DNA from: Pseudomonadales bacterium
GTDB lineage: Bacteria > Pseudomonadota > Gammaproteobacteria > Pseudomonadales > JAHRWD01
DNA: 37,816 nt
Direction: 5' to 3'
Assembly: GCA_016763075.1 (NCBI GenBank)
Contig: JAESUM010000055.1
Span: forward strand, 1-37,816
The stretch's first letter is position 1. Each line of letters begins with the position of its first letter. Position numbers and translations under genes: made by a program. This document shows, piece by piece, positions 7,466 through 16,108 of this stretch. The notes under the pieces are model-generated. The model was given only the letters and a program-made list of their open reading frames with translations, did no database searches and was not told where the DNA came from.

Positions 7466-9337
7466 ATGAAACTATTCAAACCAGGCTTTATCAAGAAACG
7501 TTCAAAACAGACGCTGCCGTACCTATACACACTCATCGCGGCGTTCATGGCTGTGACGTTAACGGCTTGTGATACCAGCAGCTCAACCGGTGCAAGTGAC
7601 GGCAACCTCACGGTTTCGTTAACCGATGCCCCAGGAGACTTTAGTGTTTATGCGGTAGACGTAACCGCCATCAGTTTGACCAATAAAAACGGCACGGTGA
7701 TCGAGACACTCCCGCTTTCTACCACTGTAGATTTCAGTCAATACGTTGATATGACTGAGTTTTTAACCGCCGGTACAGTACCCTCTGGTGCTTATACCCA
7801 TGGCTCTATGACATTAGATTTTAGCGCCGCAACCATTGAGGCCGAAGACCTGAACGGCAACCCAATTAGCATTACTCAATTTGTTGATACCGACGGGCAA
7901 GCGATCACAACGTTAGAGGTCAACATTCAGCTGGATGGCAAACATGCGCTGGTTATTGCCCCTGGCGTTGCATCTCATTTATCTTTAGATTTTGACCTTA
8001 AGGCGTCTAATTCAGTTGATTTCAGCGACCCCAATAACCCAGTACTGACTATTGACCCGGTCTTGATTGCTGAGGTTAATTTCGAACGAGATAAGCCTCA
8101 TCGTATCCGCGGTGCGATTAAAAACGTTGATGTCGACCAAAGCAGTTACACCGTTATTCTTCGGCCTTTTTTACACAAACAATCCAATGACAACCGTTTT
8201 GGTGAGCTAACGGTGATTACTGATTCACAAACGGTTTTTGATATCGATGACGTCAGCTACACCGGTGAGGGCGGGCTTAATGCCATGGCAGACCTGCCTG
8301 AACTAAGCGCCACCCGAGCCATTGGCCATCTTAAATTTAACCCGCGGCGCTTCGTTGCAACACAGGTATTGGCAGGAAGTAGTGTCGAAGGAGGGCAACA
8401 AGATGTTGTTCGCGGCACTGTAACCGCCCGAACTGGTGACACCCTAACGATTCAGGGCGCAACGCTAATTCGTGCAGACGGTAGCTTTGTGTTTAAAACC
8501 ACTATTGATGTATTGGTAGCAGATTCAACCCTAGTCAAAAAGCAGTTTTCAGTTGAAACACATAGCATCCTGGATGTGTCCGTTGGCCAGCGAGTCGCTA
8601 TATTTGGCCTGATAGTAGACCCCACCGCAGAGCAATTGGAATTAGATGCGAGTAACGGAGCCCTTAGAATGCTGATGACTGCGTTACGAGGGCATGTCGC
8701 GCAGAACGGTAACCTCAGCGCATCGGAATTGGCTATCGAGTTACAGTCCATAAACAGGCGACCCGCAGCAGTGTTCGACTTTAGCGGCACTGGCAAAGAT
8801 GCATCCAACGACGCGATGCCAAGCTTTTATCAAGTGGGCAACTCAACCTTAAACTTGAGTGAATTTAAACCTGGCTCGCCGTTGTTGGCTAAAGGCTTTG
8901 TGACGCCGTTTGGGTCGGCACCGATCGATTTTGAAGCGCACACATTAGTCAGCTTTGATGCATTAGCCGCCAATTTGGTCGTCATTTGGAACCCCGCAGT
9001 ACTTGATGCTTTCGCGACATTGAGCCCAACAGGGTTTACGCTCAATTTAACCGATAGCGGGCAGTTTCATCATTTAAGCCAAGGCGGGGGTTTGATTGAT
9101 TTAGCAGAGTTGGAAAGCGCTGTTCAAATAACCCCCACCGAAGCCGATTCAGCAGCCTATGCCATCACTCAGCCAAATTCACCACGAGTGGTGCATACAA
9201 CGTTTGCAGAGCTTGTAACGGACTTGCAAGCCAGACTAGATGCCGGAGCGGCCACGCGAAAGGTACATGTTCATGGCAATTATGATGCTGCAGCGCAGCA
9301 GCTGATAAGCGGGCGGATTTGGATACAGCTTCGATAG
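7466..9337 (+). CDS. DUF4382-type outer-envelope lipoprotein
   Basis: A 623-residue exported lipoprotein. The chosen ATG at 7466 opens a positively charged signal peptide (KPGFIKKRSK, then LIAAFMAVTLTAC), with lipobox LTAC and lipidated Cys35; 21 more codons are open upstream but do not fit a signal peptide. Residues about 45-190 match DUF4382 (LTVSLTDAPGDFSVYAVDVT, then VDFSQYVDMTEFL). Later segments (IRGAIKNVDVDQSSYTVIL, VRGTVTARTGDTLTIQG) resemble the small beta DUF5666-like modules often found after it. Asp follows Cys35 at the +2 position, which in enterobacteria favours inner-membrane retention. Function is unknown. It appears monocistronic and ends at a strong terminator. Confidence 0.85.
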   Translation: MKLFKPGFIKKRSKQTLPYLYTLIAAFMAVTLTACDTSSSTGASDGNLTVSLTDAPGDFSVYAVDVTAISLTNKNGTVIETLPLSTTVDFSQYVDMTEFLTAGTVPSGAYTHGSMTLDFSAATIEAEDLNGNPISITQFVDTDGQAITTLEVNIQLDGKHALVIAPGVASHLSLDFDLKASNSVDFSDPNNPVLTIDPVLIAEVNFERDKPHRIRGAIKNVDVDQSSYTVILRPFLHKQSNDNRFGELTVITDSQTVFDIDDVSYTGEGGLNAMADLPELSATRAIGHLKFNPRRFVATQVLAGSSVEGGQQDVVRGTVTARTGDTLTIQGATLIRADGSFVFKTTIDVLVADSTLVKKQFSVETHSILDVSVGQRVAIFGLIVDPTAEQLELDASNGALRMLMTALRGHVAQNGNLSASELAIELQSINRRPAAVFDFSGTGKDASNDAMPSFYQVGNSTLNLSEFKPGSPLLAKGFVTPFGSAPIDFEAHTLVSFDALAANLVVIWNPAVLDAFATLSPTGFTLNLTDSGQFHHLSQGGGLIDLAELESAVQITPTEADSAAYAITQPNSPRVVHTTFAELVTDLQARLDAGAATRKVHVHGNYDAAAQQLISGRIWIQLR

Positions 9338-9415
9338 CAGGAGCCTTATACGCTGCTACACAGCTTCCTAAATGCAACAGTTACTCCCCTGCTTAGCTTC
9401 GCTGCTAGGCGCTTT

Positions 9416-9439
9416 ACGGGCCGAAAGGCCCGTTTTTTT
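9416..9439 (+). terminator. Intrinsic terminator after the DUF4382 lipoprotein
   Basis: ACGGGCC, loop GAAA, GGCCCGT, followed by a run of seven T in total. This is a textbook rho-independent terminator for the forward transcript, lying in the convergent gap before the REC-EAL gene. Confidence 0.9.
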
Positions 9440-9470
9440 GCTTACCAATTATGCTTCTCAGGTTATTCGG

Positions 9471-10667
9471 TTAACGTGATTGAGACCATTCCAGCAATGA
9501 ATCTGCTGGCATAGGCCGAGCGATATGATAGCCCTGCCCAAAATCACAACCATAACTAACCAATATGTCCCATATTTCTTGGGATTCAATACCCTCCGCA
9601 ACAACTTTCATATCCAATTCATGACCTAACATGATGCATGTTTTTGCGATCGCCCGTGCTTCTTCATCATTGACCATGTCCATTACAAACCCACGGTCTA
9701 TTTTTAGCTCGGTAAAAGGAATGCGGTGCAAATGCGAAAGAGAAGAATAGCCCGTGCCAAAGTCATCAATAGAAAGAGAGAACCCTTTCATCCTTAGCCG
9801 AGTAAGGATGTCCAATGAGGTTACCAGTTCACCCATTAGTGTGCTTTCGGTAATCTCTAATGTAATGTCTGACGGCTCACATTGGTTTTTATGCAGCAGC
9901 GCCATGAGCTGCTCAGGCAAGCCTAAACTGGTGATGTTATCGGCTGATATATTGATTGAACAATGAAGTGCTAAACCCTCCTTCAACCATGCTTGACGGT
10001 CTTTCAGTACGGCGCCCAATACATACCCAGTTAATTGCTCCATCAAGCCGTTTTGCTCCGCTACGGGTATAAACGCATCAGGGAATATTAGGCCTTGCTC
10101 AGGGTGTTGCCAGCGTACCAGTGCCTCTACTCCAACCATGTCGCAGGTGGTCATATCCAGCACCGGTTGATAATGAATCAGTAGCTGCTCTTGGGTAATT
10201 GCTTGCACTACTTCTTCTGGCTTAGCGAGTGCTATTTCGCAGGAATGATAAAGTTTTTTTGTTGCTCGAAAGGAAGCAAATTGTTTCAGCAATATGCGTT
10301 GCAAATGTGGTATTTGGATGGGTTTACTCAGCGTGCCAATCACTTTAAGCGAGTGCGCTTTTGCTAGCTGCTCTGCGGAATGCAGTACGCCACGGTCATG
10401 ACCACTGATAAGAACCAAAGCGATGGGGAGCTTATTGGCCGACAAAGTTCGAATGACTTCGATACCATCAATACCCGGCATACTGAGATCGAGCAACACG
10501 ATATCTTGCCGATCAAGATCATGCGCAAGAAAATCAATAGCATGGGTGTAAATATGGGTATTAAAACCAACAATGCTCGCCGCCGTCGCCAACATTTCTG
10601 CGACCAGTCGATCATCGTCAACAATAATAATCTCTGTACCCAAAATCCTTCTCTCTGATTTTCCCAA
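9471..10667 (-). CDS. REC-EAL response regulator, cyclic-di-GMP phosphodiesterase
   Basis: A 398-residue two-domain protein. The N-terminal receiver domain has the acidic pocket VDDD (17-19), phospho-acceptor Asp60 in LLDLSMPG and Lys115 in TLSKP. A linker leads to an EAL domain (about 160-395) with EALVR (Glu181), NISA, EITES, DDFGTGYSS (301-309), KIDRGF and AEGIE (Glu358). All residues expected of an active phosphodiesterase degrading c-di-GMP to pGpG appear present. There is no ATG: the TTG at 10667 has a poor ribosome-binding site, whereas a TTG eight codons later (10643) is preceded by GAGAAGG. It lies 236 bases downstream of the large hybrid kinase on the same strand and is a likely output of it; that link is inferred. 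Confidence 0.92.
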   Translation of the reverse strand: MGKSERRILGTEIIIVDDDRLVAEMLATAASIVGFNTHIYTHAIDFLAHDLDRQDIVLLDLSMPGIDGIEVIRTLSANKLPIALVLISGHDRGVLHSAEQLAKAHSLKVIGTLSKPIQIPHLQRILLKQFASFRATKKLYHSCEIALAKPEEVVQAITQEQLLIHYQPVLDMTTCDMVGVEALVRWQHPEQGLIFPDAFIPVAEQNGLMEQLTGYVLGAVLKDRQAWLKEGLALHCSINISADNITSLGLPEQLMALLHKNQCEPSDITLEITESTLMGELVTSLDILTRLRMKGFSLSIDDFGTGYSSLSHLHRIPFTELKIDRGFVMDMVNDEEARAIAKTCIMLGHELDMKVVAEGIESQEIWDILVSYGCDFGQGYHIARPMPADSLLEWSQSR

Positions 10668-10903
10668 AGTACAAGTAGAGCGCCGTTCAAACGACCCACT
10701 GAAACCAGACGCAAAACCGTTGTGACCTAACCTAAATTAATAGGCTCTGTGGATGAGCGTAAAGGTAAGTTTCCCGAAGTATAGTCAGCTATTTAGAAAC
10801 GCGCCGTAGAATTTATCTGCACTGTGGTTGCGTACGTAAGCACTTGTCGCTATGACTATCGTTATAACCAATGATACTGTGCTACATTCATTCGAAAACT
10901 TGG

Positions 10904-13900
10904 TTATTCAGCGTCAAGTAATTCACGTACGCGCTTGTATAGTGTTGTAGATTTAACCGGTTTAACCAACAATTTGTGTTGTAAACCCAGGTCCAGAGCA
11001 TCGGGCTGATAATCACCTGTAAAACCACTTACCAGCTGAATTTTAATGCTTGGAAAGCGCAGCTTAAGCTCTCGTGCTAATTGATAGCCGTCCATCATTG
11101 GCATAACAACATCGCTAATTACAAGGTCTACCGCGGTAGTCTCCAATATCTTTAACGCTTCATGAGCATCCTCAGCGCTGATCACTTGATAACCGACATT
11201 GGATAATAATTCTTGATTTAACTCTCGTATTGCAGGCTCGTCGTCGACGATTAAGATAGTTTCCTTTCCATGTGCTGATAAATTAAGCGCAGCTTCAAAA
11301 GTTTCTACCCTTGGTACCACCTCCACGATATGGCGAGGGAAGAATAATTCAAACCGAGTTCCAATTGTCGGCGTCGAGGTAACCGTAATAGTTCCACCGC
11401 TACGCTGCATAAAACCATACACTTGGCTAAGACCAAGGCCGCTACCCGCTTCGCCTTTGGTAGTAAAAAACGGATCAAAGATACGTGAGCTGACTGAGCT
11501 GTTCATCCCTATTCCGCTGTCATCTACGCAAAACACCACATAGTCGCCTGCAGATATATTCAGTTTATCCCCAGCGCTACGGTCTACAGTACGGTTAGAA
11601 GTCATGAGCGTAAGCTCACCCGCGCCTTCAATTGCATGCATTGCATTGATCGAAAGGTTTAGCAGGGCATCTTCAAATTCACCTTGATCTGCCCATGTTA
11701 ACCACAGGTTTTCTTGCATTTTTGTTATCAAAGTAATGCGAGGTGTTAGGGTTTTTTCTAGCATCTCGCGCTCATCTTCAATCAACGTATTAATAAGTAC
11801 TGCCTCTGATTCTGTTGATTTCTGCCTCGAGAATGCTAGTAATTTATTGGTAAGGCTCGCGCCGCGCTGACCTGCCTTTTTTATCTGGTCAACGTACCGC
11901 GCGACATCTTCATCAATTTCTTTTTCTTGAAGTAAATCAACATAGCCAAGAACTACACCCAACATGTTGTTGTAATCGTGTGCTATTCCGCCAGTTAACT
12001 TCCCCAATGCCTGCATTTTACGAACTTGCTGAAGCTGTAATTCCTGCTTTTGTAGCTCCGTTACATCTTTACAAGAAATGACGTACCGTTTTTCTCCAGA
12101 TGCCGACATCGGTAACTCGGCGGTTGAAAGCCGCACATCGAATGGCTCCCCATTTTTACGTTGAGCGGACAACACTTTATTAAACCCAAGGGTTAAAGGA
12201 TCGTTAGCAGATCCAGTCTCTGCACGACTACTGTATTGCTCTTCGACGATTAGGTTCTCAATCCGGCGGCCTATAATTTCTTGGCTTTTATACCCAAATA
12301 AGGTCTCAGCTGAACGGTTAAAGCTTAAAATAACCCGCCCTTCATCTACGGTAATAACACCATCTACGATATGGTTTAAGATCTGGTCCCGTTCAATTTC
12401 TTGCGCTTTCAATTCTTTTTCTACCCGATTCTGGGTTGAAATATCTTGAATTGAAGACGCCACACCAATCACATAACCATTCTCGTCAATGATCGGTGTA
12501 TTTTCCCACTGGCAAAAAATCGCTTTTCCTGACTTGGTTATATTTTCGTTCGCGCTCAACTGACCGCCAGTCTGATGTCCAAGCGATTCGCTAATACCCT
12601 GAACATATGCCTGTATATGCTCAGGTACAATCAAATCGTTCGCATGGCGACCCATGGCTTCTTCTTTGCTGTACCCAAATAATTTCTCGGCGGCTGGGTT
12701 CCAATCCACAACTTTGAACTCGGGACTCCATTCAACAAAGGCGAATGGGTTTTGTTCGCGATAGAGCCTTAAATGCCGTTCCGACTCTATCGCTGCCTGT
12801 TCCAATAAATAACGCGCAGTGATGTCGGTTGATATACCGCCAATAGCGTAAATCACTTTATCTTCATCAATCAACGGAAACATAACGGTCAAGAAATGAC
12901 GCTCTTCGCCGTCTATTTGATACTGCTCTACAAATTCTTGAGTTTCGCCGCATTGTTGAATTAATTGTTGGTAAGTGGAGTGTTGTTCTGCCTCAGCGGC
13001 AGACATAAGGCCATCAATTTTCGCACCAATAATTTGCTCCAACGGTATACCGAATAAATTCGATAATTTCTGATTTGCTAACAGAAATGTCCCTTCTAAA
13101 TCCTGCGTATAAATAATGGCTGGAGCGTGGTCTATAATCGCTTTTAGGTTATTGTTTGAATCTTGCAGCTTATTTAGCAACGATAACTGTTCACTGATAT
13201 CAAGCGACATACCACAAATCGCGTAAACTTCTTCTTTATGGTCGTAAAGCGGGAATTTTGTGGTCAGGTAGGTACGTGTACCCAATATGGTTTCAGCTTC
13301 ATTCTCCCAACTAAGAGATTTCTCTTCTCTAAGAACCATCTCGTCGTTTTGTTCGAATATTTCAGCGATAGTTGCAGGAAAAACATCTCTAGTTGCTTTG
13401 CCAATAACAGATTCATTCTCAAAACCAAAAGCTTTATCAAAAGCTCTATTTACGTTAATAAAACTTCCATCCAGGTTTTTTATAGCTAACAGCTGAGGCA
13501 TATTATCTAACACAGCCTCAAGCAATTGGTTGCGTTGAAAAATACTTTGTTGGAGTTTAAAATACTCGGTAATGTCTCTAAAAACGAGTATGACCCCTAA
13601 GATTTCTCCATCTTCAGTTTTAATCGGGGCGGCGCTGTCGGAGATTTGATATTCAGAACCGTCTCGAGAAACCAACAGCGTTCGATTATCTGGATTCGCG
13701 GCTCGCCCAGTAGACAATACACTCGCTACGGGATCTACTACCTTCTCCCTGGTTTCACTGTCTACGACAGAAAAAATATCTGTCAATAATCCCCCTTCGG
13801 CTTCTGAAAAATTACACGCGGTTAGATCTTCAGCTACAGCATTCATTCGTATAACACGCGCCTGAGTATCCGTTGCTATAATTCCATCACCAATACTATC

Positions 13901-14758
13901 AAGCATCAGCGATAAACCTTTTTCCCGAACGGCAATCGCTTCAACAGCGGCGGTTAACTCATTTTGTTTTTTTTCTACAAACTTATATGAACGCTGTTCC
14001 AATATACCAAATAGCTTGGTTATTTTTTTTGTCTCGCTAGGAAAAGAAGCTGATGAACGTACAATATTACGTTGGAGTGAAATATCTTTGACTAGCTGGC
14101 TCAACACCTTTAAACGGCGTGTGTGTAGCAGGTTTGCAAGTATCGCAAAAAATATCGCGCCAAGAACTACCGGTAAAAGAGTTGGGATCACACGCCAAAC
14201 TAAGCCAGCCTGAGTTCGCTCTTCTACCCACGTAAGATCAATTTTCTTGACCAAAAAACCAACTTGAGTAGATTCGGTACTGTTTTTAGGGGAGGGGAAA
14301 ACTATGGGTTGAAATAAGACCCAGCAATTCATTTCATCTAACAGCATGGTTTGAAATCGAAGTGTATTCGTAGCAGAAACCAATTTTTCTTTATACGGCG
14401 TATTAGCTAAACCTTGGAACAATTGCGCAAAACTCTTGCCATTGTCCGCGCGCTTAGTGCTTGCTAGCGCGATCATGTGCTGATCAAAAAACACCGCTTT
14501 AGAAACAGCCGGTTCAATGCTCATCATCGAGATTTCTTCCTGAATTTGCTCCATATCTTGCTTTCGGAGCAAATATTGCAGTATTCCTTGAAACTGCATG
14601 GCATCTGCAATCTCTGCTCTAAACAGTTCGTTTCGCAGCTCTTCAGTCAGCTGTAAATAATTCACATAAAGCGCAAGGCTCACCTGCAATGCCAAGATAA
14701 TGCAAATGACCCCCATCGATGCAATAAATGTGTTCGCCCTGATGCGCGTAAATTTCAT
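10904..14758 (-). CDS. Hybrid sensor histidine kinase with five PAS-like domains
   Basis: A 1284-residue inner-membrane hybrid kinase. TM1 is at about 12-32, a periplasmic sensor of about 155 residues follows, and TM2 is at about 188-211. Then come five PAS-like regions beginning near 283, 410, 535, 660 and 790 (each with a DGxI/LxxNxA core, for example GDGIIATDTQARVIRMN and VDGVITVDEGRVILSFN). The HisKA H-box is GGIAHDYNN (His927), the ATPase domain shows NLSINAMHA, DDSGIGM and GEAGSGLGLS, and the C-terminal receiver has Asp1216 in VISDVVMPMMDG. It should autophosphorylate and relay phosphate to its own receiver. The ATG at 14758 is chosen because it opens directly before TM1; a GTG 19 codons upstream overlaps the preceding reading frame. 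The upstream lipoprotein suggests a sensing partner. Confidence 0.93.
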   Translation of the reverse strand: MKFTRIRANTFIASMGVICIILALQVSLALYVNYLQLTEELRNELFRAEIADAMQFQGILQYLLRKQDMEQIQEEISMMSIEPAVSKAVFFDQHMIALASTKRADNGKSFAQLFQGLANTPYKEKLVSATNTLRFQTMLLDEMNCWVLFQPIVFPSPKNSTESTQVGFLVKKIDLTWVEERTQAGLVWRVIPTLLPVVLGAIFFAILANLLHTRRLKVLSQLVKDISLQRNIVRSSASFPSETKKITKLFGILEQRSYKFVEKKQNELTAAVEAIAVREKGLSLMLDSIGDGIIATDTQARVIRMNAVAEDLTACNFSEAEGGLLTDIFSVVDSETREKVVDPVASVLSTGRAANPDNRTLLVSRDGSEYQISDSAAPIKTEDGEILGVILVFRDITEYFKLQQSIFQRNQLLEAVLDNMPQLLAIKNLDGSFINVNRAFDKAFGFENESVIGKATRDVFPATIAEIFEQNDEMVLREEKSLSWENEAETILGTRTYLTTKFPLYDHKEEVYAICGMSLDISEQLSLLNKLQDSNNNLKAIIDHAPAIIYTQDLEGTFLLANQKLSNLFGIPLEQIIGAKIDGLMSAAEAEQHSTYQQLIQQCGETQEFVEQYQIDGEERHFLTVMFPLIDEDKVIYAIGGISTDITARYLLEQAAIESERHLRLYREQNPFAFVEWSPEFKVVDWNPAAEKLFGYSKEEAMGRHANDLIVPEHIQAYVQGISESLGHQTGGQLSANENITKSGKAIFCQWENTPIIDENGYVIGVASSIQDISTQNRVEKELKAQEIERDQILNHIVDGVITVDEGRVILSFNRSAETLFGYKSQEIIGRRIENLIVEEQYSSRAETGSANDPLTLGFNKVLSAQRKNGEPFDVRLSTAELPMSASGEKRYVISCKDVTELQKQELQLQQVRKMQALGKLTGGIAHDYNNMLGVVLGYVDLLQEKEIDEDVARYVDQIKKAGQRGASLTNKLLAFSRQKSTESEAVLINTLIEDEREMLEKTLTPRITLITKMQENLWLTWADQGEFEDALLNLSINAMHAIEGAGELTLMTSNRTVDRSAGDKLNISAGDYVVFCVDDSGIGMNSSVSSRIFDPFFTTKGEAGSGLGLSQVYGFMQRSGGTITVTSTPTIGTRFELFFPRHIVEVVPRVETFEAALNLSAHGKETILIVDDEPAIRELNQELLSNVGYQVISAEDAHEALKILETTAVDLVISDVVMPMMDGYQLARELKLRFPSIKIQLVSGFTGDYQPDALDLGLQHKLLVKPVKSTTLYKRVRELLDAE

Positions 14759-14759
14759 A

Positions 14760-14942
14760 TTAATACTCACGCTTCTCAGGGAATAAAGACTCAAACACCA
14801 CAGAGCTAGAATCACTCATAAAAGCATTAAAATTATTGCCTGAGGCTTGCCATCCACTGCATTGGGGATTCTGGTAAGCAGGAAAATGATTTGATCTAAA
14901 AAAATGCTGAGGCCACAAACTATCCACTAGAAATTGAGCTCC
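14760..14942 (-). other. Out-of-frame C-terminal extension of the binding-protein gene
   Basis: If the reading frame of the binding-protein-like gene slips by -1 at the seven-A run, it continues for 60 residues (starting GAQFLVDSLWPQHF, ending SLFPEKREY) to a TAA at 14760-14762. That stop lies one base before the kinase ATG at 14758. The tight junction and protein-like composition argue that this is the true or ancestral C-terminus. Confidence 0.6.
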
Positions 14943-15643
14943 TTTTTTTCTACTCCAATATTCAGTTGTTCGGCTTTCGAAAAATTCACTGCATGTTCAG
15001 TTATATAATTTGCGGCCCGGCGCCAACCGTGAACTAATAAATTTACAGTATTTTCGTTCGCTAAAAGAAACTTTTGCCTGATAACCAGTACCTTAAGTTT
15101 TTCGGTAGAAGGTTCGGCCCGCTCAAACAATGAAGCGGAACCCATTGGCTCCAGTGCTTTTTTAATTGGATCTAATGTTGGGAAGAGATTCCCATGAAGA
15201 AACCCGTGTGAATTTATTGGTTTCACAGAAATAGTACTCGTTTGAGACCAATCAGCCCTCACGTTAACGGTTTCTGAGGGGTGATCCATAAGCAAGACCA
15301 CGCGAGGCTGGTAACCTTGATTTAGCAGTAAAGAAGATTCAGAAAGGGTAAGTGCGGCCCCATCAATCTGGCCATTACGATAGGCTCTCATTACCTGAGA
15401 GGTAGAAGAAAACTCAATCAGTCGAATATCTTCGCCATTGAAATAATTGAGCTGGTCAGCAAGGTACAGTGAATCGTAGCCAAGCCCAATATTGGTCCCT
15501 ATTCGCAACTGTTGATTGCGAGGGCTGTCGGTAGAGCAGCCAAGCATCAGTGCCAGAACTAGCCCGATAGTCACATGATTTGTGTAAGATTTCCTTCGAT
15601 CCCCAAGTCCATGGGGTAACAGCTTCTTCAAAACAATTGCCAA
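14927..15643 (-). CDS. NMT1/THI5-like periplasmic binding lipoprotein, frame broken near its end
   Basis: As read, 238 residues. The TTG start is supported by AAGGAG six bases upstream. A signal peptide ends in the lipobox LMLGC (Cys36). The mature part resembles SsuA/NMT1-type solute-binding proteins: LRIGTNIGLGYDSLYLAD, then FSSTSQVMRAYRNGQIDGAALTL, YQPRVVLLMDH and KVLVIRQKFL. The stretch that family members usually carry after the MDHS-like motif (a DLKGKxVGVE-type lobe crossover) seems missing or much shortened. The frame ends early at a TAG after the heptamer A AAA AAG (14942-14948); the -1 frame continues 60 residues to the kinase gene. It could be a sensor partner of that kinase, or a decaying gene. 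Confidence 0.7.
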   Translation of the reverse strand: MAIVLKKLLPHGLGDRRKSYTNHVTIGLVLALMLGCSTDSPRNQQLRIGTNIGLGYDSLYLADQLNYFNGEDIRLIEFSSTSQVMRAYRNGQIDGAALTLSESSLLLNQGYQPRVVLLMDHPSETVNVRADWSQTSTISVKPINSHGFLHGNLFPTLDPIKKALEPMGSASLFERAEPSTEKLKVLVIRQKFLLANENTVNLLVHGWRRAANYITEHAVNFSKAEQLNIGVEKKELNF

Positions 15644-15880
15644 AACAATCTCCTTGAATTAACCACACGATACTGTGTTTTAAACGATATTAGCTTAGAA
15701 CCATAATTAGTAGCAACCTATGAATAACATTTTAGGCAAGCAATAATCATGGCAACTCATTGTTTAGAATAGAAATTGCGCGGTGCGCAAGGCCACCCTA
15801 ACCTGCTATGAAGGTGTTATTGAAGAATTCAAGAAGTAATTTAAAGTCAATTTACAGCATCAAATTGCCAAATTTTAGGC

Positions 15881-15914
15881 AAAAAAAAGGGCCACGTGAT
15901 TCACGTGACCCTTA
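15881..15914 (-). terminator. Intrinsic terminator for tRNA-Asn
   Basis: On the reverse strand AAGGGTCACGTGA and TCACGTGGCCCTT form a 13-base stem with a one-base turn and one G·U pair, followed by eight T. In practice the loop will open the last pairs. It lies 26 bases after the CCA end of the tRNA. Confidence 0.85.
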
Positions 15915-15939
15915 AAAAACTAGACAGCGCTAGGAAATT

Positions 15940-16015
15940 TGGCTCCTCGACCTGGGCTCGAACCAGGGACCCAATGATTAACAGTCATTTGCTCTACCAA
16001 CTGAGCTATCGAGGA
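15940..16015 (-). tRNA. tRNA-Asn (anticodon GTT)
   Basis: A 76-base tRNA on the reverse strand. The acceptor 5' strand TCCTCGA pairs with TCGAGGA before an encoded GCCA end. The D-arm contains AGCTCAGTTGGTAGAGC, the anticodon loop is CTGTTAA with anticodon GTT, and the T-arm is CCTGGTTCGAGCCCAGG. It reads AAC and AAU codons. It has its own promoter and terminator, so it appears to be a single-gene transcript. All arms pair as expected. Confidence 0.97.
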
Positions 16016-16032
16016 AGATATTGAGGGCGCAG

Positions 16033-16061
16033 ATTCTAAAGCGAATTGACTCATAGGTCAA
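16033..16061 (-). promoter_or_regulatory. Sigma-70-type promoter for tRNA-Asn
   Basis: On the reverse strand TTGACC, a 17-base spacer, then TAGAAT; the mature tRNA starts 17 bases after the -10. The bases after the -10 are CTGCGCCCTC, a GC-rich discriminator of the sort associated with growth-rate and ppGpp control of stable RNA. Confidence 0.75.
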
Positions 16062-16108
16062 CAAACTCTTTATAACCAAGCGCAATTATTTTTAACCCCA
16101 GTTAAAAC

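Noticed and set aside
14759-14815. Earlier GTG start for the hybrid kinase
   Set aside because: It would add 19 residues overlapping the -1 extension of the upstream gene, whereas the ATG at 14758 opens directly before the first membrane helix.
14880-14942. Downstream RNA structure to stimulate frameshifting
   Set aside because: I looked for a stem within about 30 bases after A AAA AAG and found only three-base pairings and the short palindrome GAGCTC.
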